A stretch of 64,000 bases of DNA from Rossellomorea aquimaris (GTDB lineage: Bacteria > Bacillota > Bacilli > Bacillales > Bacillaceae_B). The DNA lies in assembly GCF_035590735.1 (NCBI RefSeq), contig NZ_CP141595.1:4189001-4253000 (forward strand), written 5' to 3'. Below, one piece after another: positions 17,589 to 26,555 of the stretch. The position numbers were made by a program, and so were the translations under genes. How positions within the stretch are numbered: the stretch's first letter is position 1; the number at the start of each line of letters is the position of its first letter. Under the pieces are notes generated by a model. The model was not told the origin of the DNA and did not search any database. It was given only the letters and a program-made list of their open reading frames with translations.

Positions 17589-18016
17589 GCTGGGACAAAA
17601 GGGTTTTAGTCTAAGTGAAACTCGAAGAAATCTGCTTCCTAGTAGGCAGTTTTCTTCGGGTTTATTATTTATATTCTAAACATTTGATTTTAGCTGTTTC
17701 CAGCGGTTGATTGGAGTGTAAGACGAAGACTCCTGCGGGAAAAGTAGCTTATGTGAGACCCGTCCAGCTCCGGGGCTTAGAGGCACATGTCTTAAGTCAA
17801 ACCGTCCAAGAAGGCAAAGAACGCATTCGTGGACGCTTCGCCTTATGCCACCCGCCTCTGAACAAAGCCCCTCCGCTTTTCTTCCCGCAAGCTTGCCGAG
17901 GAGGCTCACGGGCTACCCGCGGAAAGCGTAGTCTTGCACGGAAATCATAAGCGGTATTAAGAACCCACACTTTTATTGTTCGTCTTTATACCGTGGTTTT
18001 TTAGTTTTGTCCCAGC
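17589..18016. repeat. MITE-like element with terminal inverted repeats, copy 1
   Basis: A 428-bp non-coding element. Its ends are perfect 12-bp inverted repeats, GCTGGGACAAAA (17589-17600) and TTTTGTCCCAGC (18005-18016). Just inside the left end is an 18-bp-arm hairpin (17618-17663) that could terminate transcription. The middle is GC-richer, with a GGTTGATTGGAG motif and a TTGCACGGAAATCA motif near the right side. Related sequence recurs at 26556-27005. GAGGCTGGGACA starts are widespread in Firmicute intergenic repeats. No transposase is encoded, so movement would need help from elsewhere. Confidence 0.75.
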
Positions 18017-18098
18017 GTCTTTTATTTTTAAATTTCCAGACAGGTATTGAAGCCCGGTTTGAGGAATAGATAAGAACGACTTAATCGAGGTGAATCCA

Positions 18099-18272
18099 AT
18101 GACTTATACGCTGTTTGTCTCCATCGCACTTATTGTGGCTGTCCTCTTTTCTTTTGCCGCCTGGTTCAATACCCAGGTGATCATAAGGGAGCTGACGGAT
18201 ATGAAGAAACAATTACATCTAAAGGAAGAGAAAATATCATCCTTTCTCGACCATGATCTTGATCAGGAATAA
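18099..18272 (+). CDS. Small single-pass membrane protein
   Basis: A 57-residue protein with one membrane helix (TLFVSIALIVAVLFSFAAWF) followed by a charged, possibly coiled-coil tail. ATG at 18099 is used because GAGGTG lies seven bases upstream; an in-frame GTG nine bases earlier overlaps that site. It lies between the MITE-like element and the LCP gene. Function unknown; the good start site and codon pattern argue for a real gene. Confidence 0.6.
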   Translation: MTYTLFVSIALIVAVLFSFAAWFNTQVIIRELTDMKKQLHLKEEKISSFLDHDLDQE

Positions 18273-18361
18273 TGACATTTTGACAGTAAAAAATTCTATC
18301 AATTTCCCTCTTAATCTGATATGGTAATGATTAGGTTGCGAAAAGGTGAGGGAACAAATTA

Positions 18362-19297
18362 ATGAGAGTTGATAAACATAAAAGAAGTAAAAAACGCAAA
18401 TGGTTAAAGGTCGTGGGCATTCTCTTTCTTCTGATGCTTCTTGGTGGCGGTGCTTACGCTTATAGTATCTACCACTCTTTAAACAGCGCGGTCGAAACGA
18501 TGCACAGCCCGATCGAAAGGGATGTCTCTTCGAAACGCTCGAAAGAAGTGACGTTTAAGGATAAAGAACCTTTCTCTGTCCTCTTACTGGGTGTCGATGA
18601 GCGGGAAAACGACAAAGGTCGATCCGATTCCATGATCGTACTGACCGTCAACCCTGATACGAAATCCGTGAAGATGATTTCGATCCCACGTGATACATTG
18701 ACAGACATCGTGGGACATGGAACACGGGATAAAATCAACCACGCCTATGCCTTCGGCGGTGTCGAAATGGCCATGGATACAGTAGAGGGATTACTCGATA
18801 TTCCCATCGACTACTATGCCCAGATCAACATGGAAGGCTTTGAAGATATCGTCAATGCTGTAGGCGGTGTGACGGTGAACAATGATCTGAATTTCAATTA
18901 CGGCGGCTATTCCTTTGAAGAGGGTAAGCTGACGCTGAGCGGGAAGGAAGCACTTGCCTTCTCCCGTATGAGATACGAAGATCCCCGTGGCGATTTCGGC
19001 CGTCAGCTGAGACAGCGTGAAGTCATCCAGGGCGTCATTCGTGAAGGTGCCAGCGTATCAAGCCTATGGAATTTCGATAATATCTTCGATGCCTTAGGAA
19101 ACAACGTGAAAACGAACCTGAAGTTTCAAGAAATGGTCGATATCCAGAAGCATTACAAATCTGCCTCTAAGGATATTGAACAGATTCAGATTAAAACAGG
19201 TTCCGGTACGAAGATTGACGGGATTTATTATTATGTGATCCCTGATGAAGAATTGAATGAGATTCAGAGTACTCTTCAGGAACATCTGGAATTATAA
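18362..19297 (+). CDS. LytR-CpsA-Psr (LCP) family phosphotransferase
   Basis: A 311-residue LCP enzyme that attaches undecaprenyl-linked anionic polymers (wall teichoic acid or capsule) to peptidoglycan, acting outside the membrane. There is one N-terminal helix (residues ~17-37), then the core with LLLGVDERENDKGRSDSMIV, VKMISIPRDTLTDI, INHAYAFGG and the arginine-rich FSRMRYEDPRGDFGRQLRQR. It resembles TagT/TagU. Being close to the capsule operon, it may anchor capsule; a second LCP gene lies at 41252. ATG at 18362 has GGTGAGGG upstream. Confidence 0.93.
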   Translation: MRVDKHKRSKKRKWLKVVGILFLLMLLGGGAYAYSIYHSLNSAVETMHSPIERDVSSKRSKEVTFKDKEPFSVLLLGVDERENDKGRSDSMIVLTVNPDTKSVKMISIPRDTLTDIVGHGTRDKINHAYAFGGVEMAMDTVEGLLDIPIDYYAQINMEGFEDIVNAVGGVTVNNDLNFNYGGYSFEEGKLTLSGKEALAFSRMRYEDPRGDFGRQLRQREVIQGVIREGASVSSLWNFDNIFDALGNNVKTNLKFQEMVDIQKHYKSASKDIEQIQIKTGSGTKIDGIYYYVIPDEELNEIQSTLQEHLEL

Positions 19298-19302
19298 ACA
19301 GG

Positions 19303-19338
19303 AAAAAGCTAAGGATGCGATGGCGCCTTAGCTTTTTT
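19303..19338. terminator. Bidirectional terminator
   Basis: The hairpin AAAAAGCTAAGG/CCTTAGCTTTTTT lies between the convergent LCP gene and the DUF6241-like gene. It has a T-run on both strands, so it can stop transcription from both sides. Confidence 0.88.
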
Positions 19339-19340
19339 CT

Positions 19341-19895
19341 TTATCTCTTTTCTCTTTTTTGTTTATTGACGTATGCCTCTTCTTCCTTAGTCGACAGTAA
19401 TCCGGTCGCTTTCCCTATCGTTCCTTCCTGGATCCTCCAAACCTTATTGTGATCACTGACTGCACCAGAGAAATCACCCTCTTTCCAGCTCGTCAGGATA
19501 TCCTCATATGTTCCCTCATGTTTATATTGATTGATTTCTAATTGATTCAGCAAGTAATCGATCCGTTCATCGGTGATTTCGAAGAATGACCACTTCTCCT
19601 TTGCCGCTACCTTTTGATGGCTCATGGCATGTATGTACTGTTGCATAAGTTTTTCACTTAACGGGGTTTTTACTTCCTCACCGAATGGATTGCCACCCTC
19701 GCTCACTTTTTTGGCCTCTCCCTCGTCATTCATCTCTACCCCTGCCGTCTGTTCCGCGTTCCCCTCAGCTGAATTCTGCCGGGTTCCGTCATTTCCTGCT
19801 CTATTCATATCCAAACTCCCCACAGCTATATAAACACCTAAAGCCGTTAACAGGAGTACACTCCCTATGATGATGCCGACTACCTTCTTACTCAT
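19341..19895 (-). CDS. DUF6241-like single-pass exported protein
   Basis: A 184-residue protein: N-terminal membrane helix (VVGIIIGSVLLLTALGVYIA), a polar linker rich in Asn/Glu, then a conserved domain starting NPFGEEVKTPLSEKLMQQYI and HAMSHQKVAAKEKWSFFEIT. This pattern recalls Bacillus DUF6241 proteins of unknown function; the match is from memory. ATG at 19895. It converges on the LCP gene across a shared terminator. Confidence 0.6.
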   Translation of the reverse strand: MSKKVVGIIIGSVLLLTALGVYIAVGSLDMNRAGNDGTRQNSAEGNAEQTAGVEMNDEGEAKKVSEGGNPFGEEVKTPLSEKLMQQYIHAMSHQKVAAKEKWSFFEITDERIDYLLNQLEINQYKHEGTYEDILTSWKEGDFSGAVSDHNKVWRIQEGTIGKATGLLSTKEEEAYVNKQKREKR

Positions 19896-20050
19896 GTTCC
19901 ACTCTCCCCCCGCATGCTATGAAGCTCTCTACCCAGCTTCCATTATTTTCTGTATGTAGTAATCTTCTAGATATTGGTCTATTAGTCCTTCTAGTATTTC
20001 AAAATAGAATCCTTATCTTACCATATAATGAAAAATGGTCGCTAAGTTGG

Positions 20051-20079
20051 TTGTAATATCCGACTAACTTCCGTATAAT
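20051..20079 (+). promoter_or_regulatory. Sigma-A-type promoter of the MFS gene
   Basis: TTGTAA (20051-20056), 17-bp spacer, perfect TATAAT (20074-20079). Transcription would begin near 20086, at an ATG that has no ribosome site, which supports the downstream TTG at 20134 as the true start of translation. Confidence 0.75.
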
Positions 20080-20133
20080 GACTCAATGTTTGTAAAATCA
20101 TTTCCAATCTACATAAAGGGAGTTTTGATAGAT

Positions 20134-21300
20134 TTGAAGAATCAGACGTGGTTGTCCGTTCAGTTCTTTGCGATTTTTTTCACTTGGGGAATTTTCATCC
20201 CTTATTGGACAGCGTGGCTGGTGGAAAGTAAGGACTTTTCCATTTCGGCTGCAAGTACGGTGATTGCGGTTGGGATGATTGCGCGGTCATTTTCGAGCTT
20301 TTTCTTATTTCCGAAATTGAGTCAGACGGTTTCGTTGGGTCGTTTATCAAGATGGCTGGTATTGATTTCCGGCGCTGCATTGCTATTGTTCCTGCCTATG
20401 AATTCTTTTGGGATGATTTTGGTCTGTATGGTGTTATTCAGCCTGGTGTATCCGATGATGCTTCCCATGGTTGAGAGCATGGCGGCTGTGATGATGAAGG
20501 AAGATGGAATTGATTACGGTCGGAGTCGTTCGTGGGGATCGATTGGATATACGGTTGCGCTGCTTGCGGTTGGATTTCTGACGTCTGTATTTACCGAGGG
20601 GGCAGTGATATATATGCTGTTCGGTGGAATTGTGGTGATATTGCTGTCTTCGTTGGCAAAGTTACCTCAGTCCATGAGTGGTACCCGTGGTCAGGAGAAG
20701 CTTTCATATCGGGGACTTTTGAAATCCCGTAAGTTTGTCTGGGCGATGGTCGTTGTTGTGTTGATTCAGGGAGCTCATGCTTCTTATTATAATTATGGTG
20801 TTCTTTACTTAAAGGAATTAGATGTAAGTAACGTTTATATCGGAGTCATTTTAAATATTGCCGTACTATCTGAAATCCTGTTCTTCGCGTTTTCAGACCG
20901 GCTGTTAAAAGGGAAAAGCATTTCCGTCATGTTTATGATAGCAGCAGGGGCTGCTGTGACGCGTTGGACTTTGTTGTTCCTCTTCCACAGCACCCCTGTG
21001 TTCATCTTTACCCAAATCTTTCACTCTCTAACCTTCGGATTAACACATTATGCTTTTATGCGGTTAATTTATGAAGAATTGGAGAGCAAGGACATCCCGG
21101 CTGCCCAGGGAGTGTATACTTCGTTGGGTATGGGATTGAGTACCGCGATCCTGACGTTTATCGGTGGATTCTTGTATGATATCTCGCCTGGTTCAGCGTT
21201 CCTGGGCATGGCTGTTGTGGTGGCTCCTTGCGTGGTGCTTGGTGGATGGATGTATTGGAAGTATGACCGTGTGGTAAATGGTGTGTTTAGTTATAAATAG
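20134..21300 (+). CDS. MFS transporter (PPP/YwbF-like family)
   Basis: About 388 residues with roughly 12 membrane helices, of the major-facilitator branch that includes YwbF and the phenylpropionate permease-like proteins (FFAIFFTWGIFIPYWTAWLV at the N-terminus, RSRSWGSIGYTVALLAVGF in the first half). Such proteins import or export small organic solutes by proton symport or antiport; the substrate is unknown. Start TTG at 20134, with AAGGGAG eleven bases upstream. An ATG at 20086 coincides with the expected transcription start and is unlikely. Confidence 0.82.
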   Translation: MKNQTWLSVQFFAIFFTWGIFIPYWTAWLVESKDFSISAASTVIAVGMIARSFSSFFLFPKLSQTVSLGRLSRWLVLISGAALLLFLPMNSFGMILVCMVLFSLVYPMMLPMVESMAAVMMKEDGIDYGRSRSWGSIGYTVALLAVGFLTSVFTEGAVIYMLFGGIVVILLSSLAKLPQSMSGTRGQEKLSYRGLLKSRKFVWAMVVVVLIQGAHASYYNYGVLYLKELDVSNVYIGVILNIAVLSEILFFAFSDRLLKGKSISVMFMIAAGAAVTRWTLLFLFHSTPVFIFTQIFHSLTFGLTHYAFMRLIYEELESKDIPAAQGVYTSLGMGLSTAILTFIGGFLYDISPGSAFLGMAVVVAPCVVLGGWMYWKYDRVVNGVFSYK

Positions 21301-21312
21301 AGTGTCTGTTTG

Positions 21313-21345
21313 ACCGTTCGGGATTTGGATTCCGGGCGGTTTTTT
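21313..21345 (+). terminator. Terminator of the MFS gene
   Basis: ACCG...CGGGA paired with TCCGG...CGGT followed by a run of five T, just behind the MFS stop. Confidence 0.7.
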
Positions 21346-21602
21346 AATGAAAGATCTTTGTGTAAACCGCTCCCCTGGAACCGTTCTTTTTTACGTTGAG
21401 TGATTTCAGATTGTCTATTTTAGCCGGGATAGTGTTCCTTCTCCGGGCTGCTGGCCGGATATGGGGGTGAATTCCTTTCTGTGAGTGTCCTTCGCGGGAA
21501 AATCATGCCAGTTTGAATGACAATCATGCGGGAATAGAGCTTATCATAGCAGATTTTCATTAATCATGTCTCCGTGTCGAATTTTCTTTATTTGACGAAC
21601 TG
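21346..21602. other. Non-coding gap with dispersed AATCATGCGGGAA-type repeats
   Basis: No gene is seen. The stretch holds a CAATCATGCGGGAAT unit (21521-21535) plus variants nearby (GCGGGAAAATCATGCC at 21494-21509 and TAATCATGTCTCC). An inverted, slightly altered copy occurs at 37878-37892, so this is a small dispersed repeat family. Confidence 0.45.
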
Positions 21603-21635
21603 AAAAAACGCCCAACCCATTACAGGCAGGACGTT
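21603..21635 (-). terminator. Terminator of the LysM-NlpC/P60 gene
   Basis: On the minus strand AACGTCCTGCC pairs with GGTTGGGCGTT and is followed by TTTTT. Confidence 0.75.
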
Positions 21636-21645
21636 CCTATCAAAA

Positions 21646-22575
21646 TTAGAATCTCTTATATCCTACAAACTTAGGATTCCAGTACGTATTACTCAATTTT
21701 GAAATCACAACCCCGCTATCTGATGCGTGGATGAATTCACCGTTACCTACATAGATTCCCATGTGGCTGATACCGGCTTTATACGTATTCTCAAAGAATA
21801 CCAGGTCCCCTGCTTTCGGGCTCGAAACAAAGGATGACTTGCTGTAGTAGCCTTCTGTGTTGGTACGTGCAATCGATTGTCCCGCCTGATTGAAGACATA
21901 GTAGATGAAGCCGCTGCAATCGAAGCCTGAAGGTGATGTTCCGCCCCATGCGTAAGGTGTCCCTACATATTTCTTCGCAATGTCCACTACATTTGAAGAC
22001 GGTGCTTCATTTCCACCAGTGCTTGTACCAGAAATGGAAAGCTTTTGCCCTACATAAATCATGTCTGAGCTTAATCCATTCCACGATTTAATCTGGGAAA
22101 CTGTTACATTATAACGTGAAGCAATATGAGATAATGTATCCCCCGATTGGACCGTGTATGAGCTAGATCCTGACGGTGGAGTTGGCGCTGTGCTTGTACC
22201 TGAAGAGGAAACGATTAATTTCTGCCCAGGATAGATCACATCGTTCTTTAAGTTATTCCATTTTTTCAATTCAGCTACATATACATCAAATTTCGAGCCG
22301 ATTTTTGATAAGTAGTCTCCTGATTGTACTGTATATGTTTTGGCAGATGTAGAAGTGCTTGTTGGAGCGGATATCTCAAGGACCTGATTGACATAAATCA
22401 TATCTGAACTTAGGTTATTCCAATTTTTTAAGTTAGAAACAGATGTATCATATTTATAAGCAATCACGGAAAGGGAATCTCCCGATTGTACGCGGTATGA
22501 AGCCGCTTCCGTTGAATTGACAGCAAATGACGAGACTAGAGCAGCAGTTGTTACAGCAATAATTGTCTTTTTCAA
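21646..22575 (-). CDS. LysM-NlpC/P60 peptidoglycan hydrolase (D,L-endopeptidase)
   Basis: About 309 residues: a signal peptide ending near NSTEA, three LysM domains (each about 43 residues with a YxVQSGDxLS start) separated by Ser/Thr linkers, then an NlpC/P60 domain. The catalytic cysteine is in GFDCSGFIYYVF and the histidine in GISHMGIYVG. It resembles Bacillus LytF/LytE/CwlS, which cut D-Glu-mesoDAP bonds in cell wall peptides during growth or cell separation. TTG at 22575 has AAGGAGAA at good spacing; an upstream ATG at 22608 lacks such a site. Confidence 0.94.
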   Translation of the reverse strand: MKKTIIAVTTAALVSSFAVNSTEAASYRVQSGDSLSVIAYKYDTSVSNLKNWNNLSSDMIYVNQVLEISAPTSTSTSAKTYTVQSGDYLSKIGSKFDVYVAELKKWNNLKNDVIYPGQKLIVSSSGTSTAPTPPSGSSSYTVQSGDTLSHIASRYNVTVSQIKSWNGLSSDMIYVGQKLSISGTSTGGNEAPSSNVVDIAKKYVGTPYAWGGTSPSGFDCSGFIYYVFNQAGQSIARTNTEGYYSKSSFVSSPKAGDLVFFENTYKAGISHMGIYVGNGEFIHASDSGVVISKLSNTYWNPKFVGYKRF

Positions 22576-22875
22576 ACAAAATTCTCCTTCATAGTGTAAA
22601 ATTTTCATGCTTTCCCATTATGGACGAAGGAGATTTATAATTTAATAGGCATATTTTCTTATGTAAAGAAAATTAAGGAAGAAACCCCAGTATAATAAGG
22701 TTTGGTACATTATGGTTCTATTTCCAATCCCGTTATTTCTAGGACTAATTCAATATATATGTTTAAGAATGTTCTAGATTAATATATTTGAGTCTTTTTA
22801 TTTCTATAAACTTCAGTTGTAACAGATATATGCACCTTTCCTAAAAAACACTTATGAAAACGCTACACTTTTCCA

Positions 22876-22930
22876 TTGACAACTTGTATATACATGAATA
22901 CAATAATAGTACATCTTGTATATACAACAA
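22876..22930 (+). promoter_or_regulatory. treP promoter with two TreR operators
   Basis: TTGACA (22876-22881), 17-bp spacer, TACAAT (22899-22904). A TreR-type half-palindrome AACTTGTATATACATGAA fills the spacer (22881-22898), and a second copy, ATCTTGTATATACAACAA, lies at 22913-22930 over the start of transcription. Both resemble the perfect site at 24551. Repressor bound here would block polymerase until trehalose-6-phosphate releases it, as known for TreR of B. subtilis. Confidence 0.85.
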
Positions 22931-22943
22931 GATTCCTTTTAAA

Positions 22944-22957
22944 TGAAAGCGTTTCGT
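22944..22957 (+). promoter_or_regulatory. Likely cre site (CcpA) in the treP leader
   Basis: TGAAAGCGTTTCGT resembles the catabolite-response consensus and lies just downstream of the treP promoter, where CcpA would act as a roadblock when glucose is present. The 3' half is imperfect. A weaker look-alike is at 22988-23002. Confidence 0.5.
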
Positions 22958-23107
22958 TTTATCGGAAGATTTTTACGAAAGCATAGAGAGAAGCGTTTTC
23001 CACATACTATTTAGGGGAATTCCATTAATAGAAATGAAAGCGGGTTCAAGACAACTTTCGACATTTTTCGAGAGTTGCCATGCACCATACTTAAAGGAGG
23101 GAATTTC

Positions 23108-24523
23108 ATGAGCGTGAAACGTGAAGACGTTCTGGAAATTATTGAAGCGATTGGCGGTAAGGATAATATCCGCACAGCCACTCATTGTGTAACTCGTCTT
23201 CGATTGGTATTGAATGATGAGAAAAAAGTCGATAAGGAAAGATTAGAGGCGATTGATCTTGTGAAGGGTTCATTCTCTTCCAACGGTCAGTTCCAAGTTG
23301 TCATCGGACAAGGTCTTGTAAATAAAGCGTATCAAATTTTAGCAGAGGAAACGGGGATTGAGCAGGCTTCCAAGCAGGATGTGAAGGATGCCGCCACTCA
23401 AAACCTGAATCCATTGCAGCGTGCGATCAAGGTATTGGCGGATATCTTCATTCCGATCCTGCCGGCGATCGTAACAGCCGGTTTGTTGATGGGTCTGAAT
23501 AATATTTTGACCGGGCCGGGGATTTTCTATGATGAGAAATCGGTCATTGATGTTCATAAGCAATGGGCAGATTTCGCTTCGATTATTAACTTGATTGCCA
23601 ACACGGCCTTTGTGTTCCTGCCAGGGTTGATTGGTTGGTCAGCGGTCAAGCGTTTTGGCGGAAGTCCATTACTCGGTATCGTATTAGGTCTTATGCTTGT
23701 TCATCCGGACTTACTTAACGCTTGGTCTTATGCAAGTGCAGAAAAGATTCCTACCTGGAACTTATTCGGCTTTGAAGTCGACAAAATTGGGTATCAAGGA
23801 CAGGTTCTACCGATTCTATTCGCTTCCTATCTATTAGCGAAAATCGAAATGTTCCTGGATAAGAGAGTTCATGATTCCATCAAGCTATTGGTAGTTGCGC
23901 CAGTTGCACTCTTAATTACTGGGTTTGCTTCATTTATCTTGATTGGGCCGGTAACGTTCTTTATCGGTAACCTATTAACAGACGGTGTGGTTTGGGTATT
24001 TGACTCTGCTTCATGGTTGGGTGGATTGCTGTATGGTGGTCTGTATGCGGTGATGGTTATCACAGGTATGCACCATACCTTCCTTGCAGTTGACTTACAG
24101 CTAGTGGGAAGCCAAGGCGGAACATTCCTATGGCCCATCCTGGCACTATCGAATATCGCACAAGGTTCTGCAGCCCTTGCGATGATGTTTGTAGCAAAGA
24201 AGGAAAACGAAAAGCTTCGTGGCCTGGCAGGTACGTCTGCCATCTCGGCTTATTTAGGCATTACGGAACCGGCAATGTTCGGGGTTAACCTGCGCTATCG
24301 CTATCCATTCATTAGTGCCTTAATCGGGTCTGCAATCGGTGGTGTACTGTTAGCGATGACAGGAACAAAAGCATTCTCCATCGGTGTAGGTGGATTACCT
24401 GGTTTCCTATCGATCATTCCTGAATACTGGCTATCATTCTTTATCGGAATGGCCATCTGTATCGTCGTGCCATTCGTCCTGACAATGGTATGGTCTAAAT
24501 TCAGCAAAAACGAAGTAGCCTAA
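23108..24523 (+). CDS. treP: PTS trehalose-specific EIIBC component
   Basis: A 471-residue trehalose permease that imports the sugar and phosphorylates it to trehalose-6-phosphate. The EIIB domain (residues ~1-80) contains the phosphorylated cysteine in ATHCVTRLRLVL; the EIIC domain follows with about ten helices (GMHHTFLAVDLQLVGSQGG, GITEPAMFGVNLRYRYPF). No EIIA is fused, so a glucose-type EIIA must serve, as in B. subtilis. ATG at 23108 has AAAGGAGGG upstream. It lies behind a TreR-controlled promoter and before treA. Confidence 0.95.
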   Translation: MSVKREDVLEIIEAIGGKDNIRTATHCVTRLRLVLNDEKKVDKERLEAIDLVKGSFSSNGQFQVVIGQGLVNKAYQILAEETGIEQASKQDVKDAATQNLNPLQRAIKVLADIFIPILPAIVTAGLLMGLNNILTGPGIFYDEKSVIDVHKQWADFASIINLIANTAFVFLPGLIGWSAVKRFGGSPLLGIVLGLMLVHPDLLNAWSYASAEKIPTWNLFGFEVDKIGYQGQVLPILFASYLLAKIEMFLDKRVHDSIKLLVVAPVALLITGFASFILIGPVTFFIGNLLTDGVVWVFDSASWLGGLLYGGLYAVMVITGMHHTFLAVDLQLVGSQGGTFLWPILALSNIAQGSAALAMMFVAKKENEKLRGLAGTSAISAYLGITEPAMFGVNLRYRYPFISALIGSAIGGVLLAMTGTKAFSIGVGGLPGFLSIIPEYWLSFFIGMAICIVVPFVLTMVWSKFSKNEVA

Positions 24524-24543
24524 TAAATAGATAAAGAAAACAG

Positions 24544-24573
24544 TTGTAACAACTTGTATATACAAGTTAAAAT
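24544..24573 (+). promoter_or_regulatory. Perfect TreR operator and probable second promoter before treA
   Basis: AACTTGTATATACAAGTT (24551-24568) is an exact 18-bp palindrome. It sits between TTGTAA (24544-24549) and TAAAAT (24568-24573), an 18-bp spacing, so it looks like a TreR-repressed promoter giving treA its own transcript. AAGGGGG follows shortly after but is not followed by a start codon. Confidence 0.75.
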
Positions 24574-24650
24574 AAGGGGGACAAATCAATTCTAGCCACT
24601 CGCCTGCTCAGCAGGTTATGTGTGATGGATGGTTGTCTCCCTTTTGTTTA

Positions 24651-24830
24651 GGGACGGACCTTCCAAAAGCTTGCAGTAGTGCGGAGTGTCCAGTCCCATT
24701 GGGTGAAAATCAGAGGAATATGTGTTGGAGGTCCGTCCCTCTTGACGGACCTTAAGATAGCAAAATCGCAGAAGAATCATGTTTGACGGCCATGATTGTG
24801 TATAAGTGAAATCGATTGAGGTCCGTCCCT
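24651..24830. repeat. Tandem inverted-repeat units (GGGACGGACC) in the treA leader
   Basis: Two hairpin-like units lie head to tail. The first starts GGGACGGACCTTCCA (24651) and ends GGAGGTCCGTCCC (24727-24739); the second starts GACGGACCTT (24744) and ends GAGGTCCGTCCCT (24818-24830). This looks like a small dispersed palindromic repeat inserted between the treA promoter and gene. Confidence 0.72.
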
Positions 24831-24860
24831 AAAAAATATGTAAAGGATGGTGCATGTAGT

Positions 24861-26546
24861 ATGAAGCAGCCTTGGTGGAAGAAGTCGGTTGTGTATCAGA
24901 TTTATCCGAAGAGTTTTTATGATACGTCTGGGAATGGCGTTGGGGATATTAAGGGGATTACGGCGAAGTTGGATTATTTGAAGGAGCTTGGGGTTGATGT
25001 GGTGTGGTTGACACCTATTTATAAGAGTCCTCAACGCGACAACGGTTACGACATTAGTGATTACTTCAATATCCACGATGAGTATGGGACGATGGAAGAT
25101 TTCGATGAGTTATTGGAGCAAGCCCATCAGCGTGGAATCAAGGTCATCATGGATATCGTGATCAACCATACATCCACGGAGAATCAGTGGTTTATAGAAT
25201 CCCGTAAATCGAAGGATAATGAGTACCGTGACTTCTATATTTGGAAGGACGGCAAGCCGGATGGTTCCGAGCCGACAAACTGGCAGTCCAAGTTCGGCGG
25301 CAACGCCTGGCAGTATGATGAGGAAACAGGTCAGTACTACCTTCACCTCTTTGACGTGACGCAGGCCGACTTGAACTGGGAGAATGATGAGGTCCGCAAG
25401 AAGCTTTATGACATGATGCACTTCTGGCTGAAAAAAGGTGTCGACGGCTTCCGCTTGGACGTGATCAACCTAATCTCCAAGGATCAGGACTTCCCTGACG
25501 ATGACGGTTCGGTCGCACCTGGAGACGGACGCAAGTTTTACACAGACGGTCCCAAGGTTCATGACTATATGCAGGAAATGAACAAGGAAGTCTTCTCTCA
25601 ATACGACATCATGACGGTTGGAGAAATGTCTTCTACAACGATCGATCATTGTATCAAGTATTCATGCCCTGACCGGAACGAGCTAAGTATGACGTTCAAC
25701 TTCCACCATTTAAAAGTGGATTACCCTAATGGCGAGAAATGGTCCATTGCTGACTTTGATTTTCTTAAGCTGAAGGACATCCTTTCTACCTGGCAACGCG
25801 AAATGCACATAGGCGGCGGCTGGAACGCCCTATTCTGGTGCAACCATGACCAGCCTCGCATCGTCTCCCGCTACGGCAATGACGGTGAGTACCATAACGA
25901 ATCAGCGAAGATGCTCGCTACGACGATTCATATGATGCAGGGTACACCTTATATCTATCAGGGTGAAGAGTTCGGGATGACGAACCCTAAGTTTACAAGC
26001 ATTGATGAATACCGTGACGTTGAATCGATAAACATCTTCAATATTTTAAAAGAGCAAGGTAAATCCGAAGAAGAAATCTTAGAGGTCCTGCGTCACAAGT
26101 CCCGTGATAACTCAAGAACGCCGGTTCAGTGGAACGGTGAAGAGAATGCCGGATTCACGAGTGGCACTCCTTGGATTCCTGTGGCGAAAAACTATCAAGA
26201 AATCAATGCTGAACAAGCGTTAAAAGATGATAAATCTGTCTTCTATCACTATCAGAAGCTGAACCGTCTTCGCAAAGAATACGACATTATCGTGGATGGA
26301 GACTATCAATTAATTTTAGAAGATCACCGCGATATTTTCGCTTATGTCCGTAATGGCAATGGTGAAAAACTTCTTGTGGTAAACAATTTCTATGGCCATG
26401 AAACGGAGTTCACTCTTCCTGATGAAGTCGATGTTGAAGGCTGGTCGAGTGAGGTATTGTTGTCTAACTATGAAGAAACGGAGAATGAATATAAGAACAT
26501 AACGTTACGTCCTTATGAGTCTGTCGTGTTTCATTTTAAAAAGTAA
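24861..26546 (+). CDS. treA: Trehalose-6-phosphate hydrolase (GH13)
   Basis: A 561-residue alpha-glucosidase, the same length as B. subtilis TreA, which cuts trehalose-6-phosphate into glucose and glucose-6-phosphate. GH13 regions are all present: VVWLTPIYKSPQRDNGYDIS, DIVINHTS, GFRLDVINL (nucleophile Asp), TVGEMSS (acid Glu) and NHDQPRIVSRYG. ATG at 24861 has AAAGGATGG about 12 bases upstream; extending further upstream enters the inserted repeat. The 337-bp gap to treP is unusual. Confidence 0.95.
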   Translation: MKQPWWKKSVVYQIYPKSFYDTSGNGVGDIKGITAKLDYLKELGVDVVWLTPIYKSPQRDNGYDISDYFNIHDEYGTMEDFDELLEQAHQRGIKVIMDIVINHTSTENQWFIESRKSKDNEYRDFYIWKDGKPDGSEPTNWQSKFGGNAWQYDEETGQYYLHLFDVTQADLNWENDEVRKKLYDMMHFWLKKGVDGFRLDVINLISKDQDFPDDDGSVAPGDGRKFYTDGPKVHDYMQEMNKEVFSQYDIMTVGEMSSTTIDHCIKYSCPDRNELSMTFNFHHLKVDYPNGEKWSIADFDFLKLKDILSTWQREMHIGGGWNALFWCNHDQPRIVSRYGNDGEYHNESAKMLATTIHMMQGTPYIYQGEEFGMTNPKFTSIDEYRDVESINIFNILKEQGKSEEEILEVLRHKSRDNSRTPVQWNGEENAGFTSGTPWIPVAKNYQEINAEQALKDDKSVFYHYQKLNRLRKEYDIIVDGDYQLILEDHRDIFAYVRNGNGEKLLVVNNFYGHETEFTLPDEVDVEGWSSEVLLSNYEETENEYKNITLRPYESVVFHFKK

Positions 26547-26555
26547 GGGATGACT

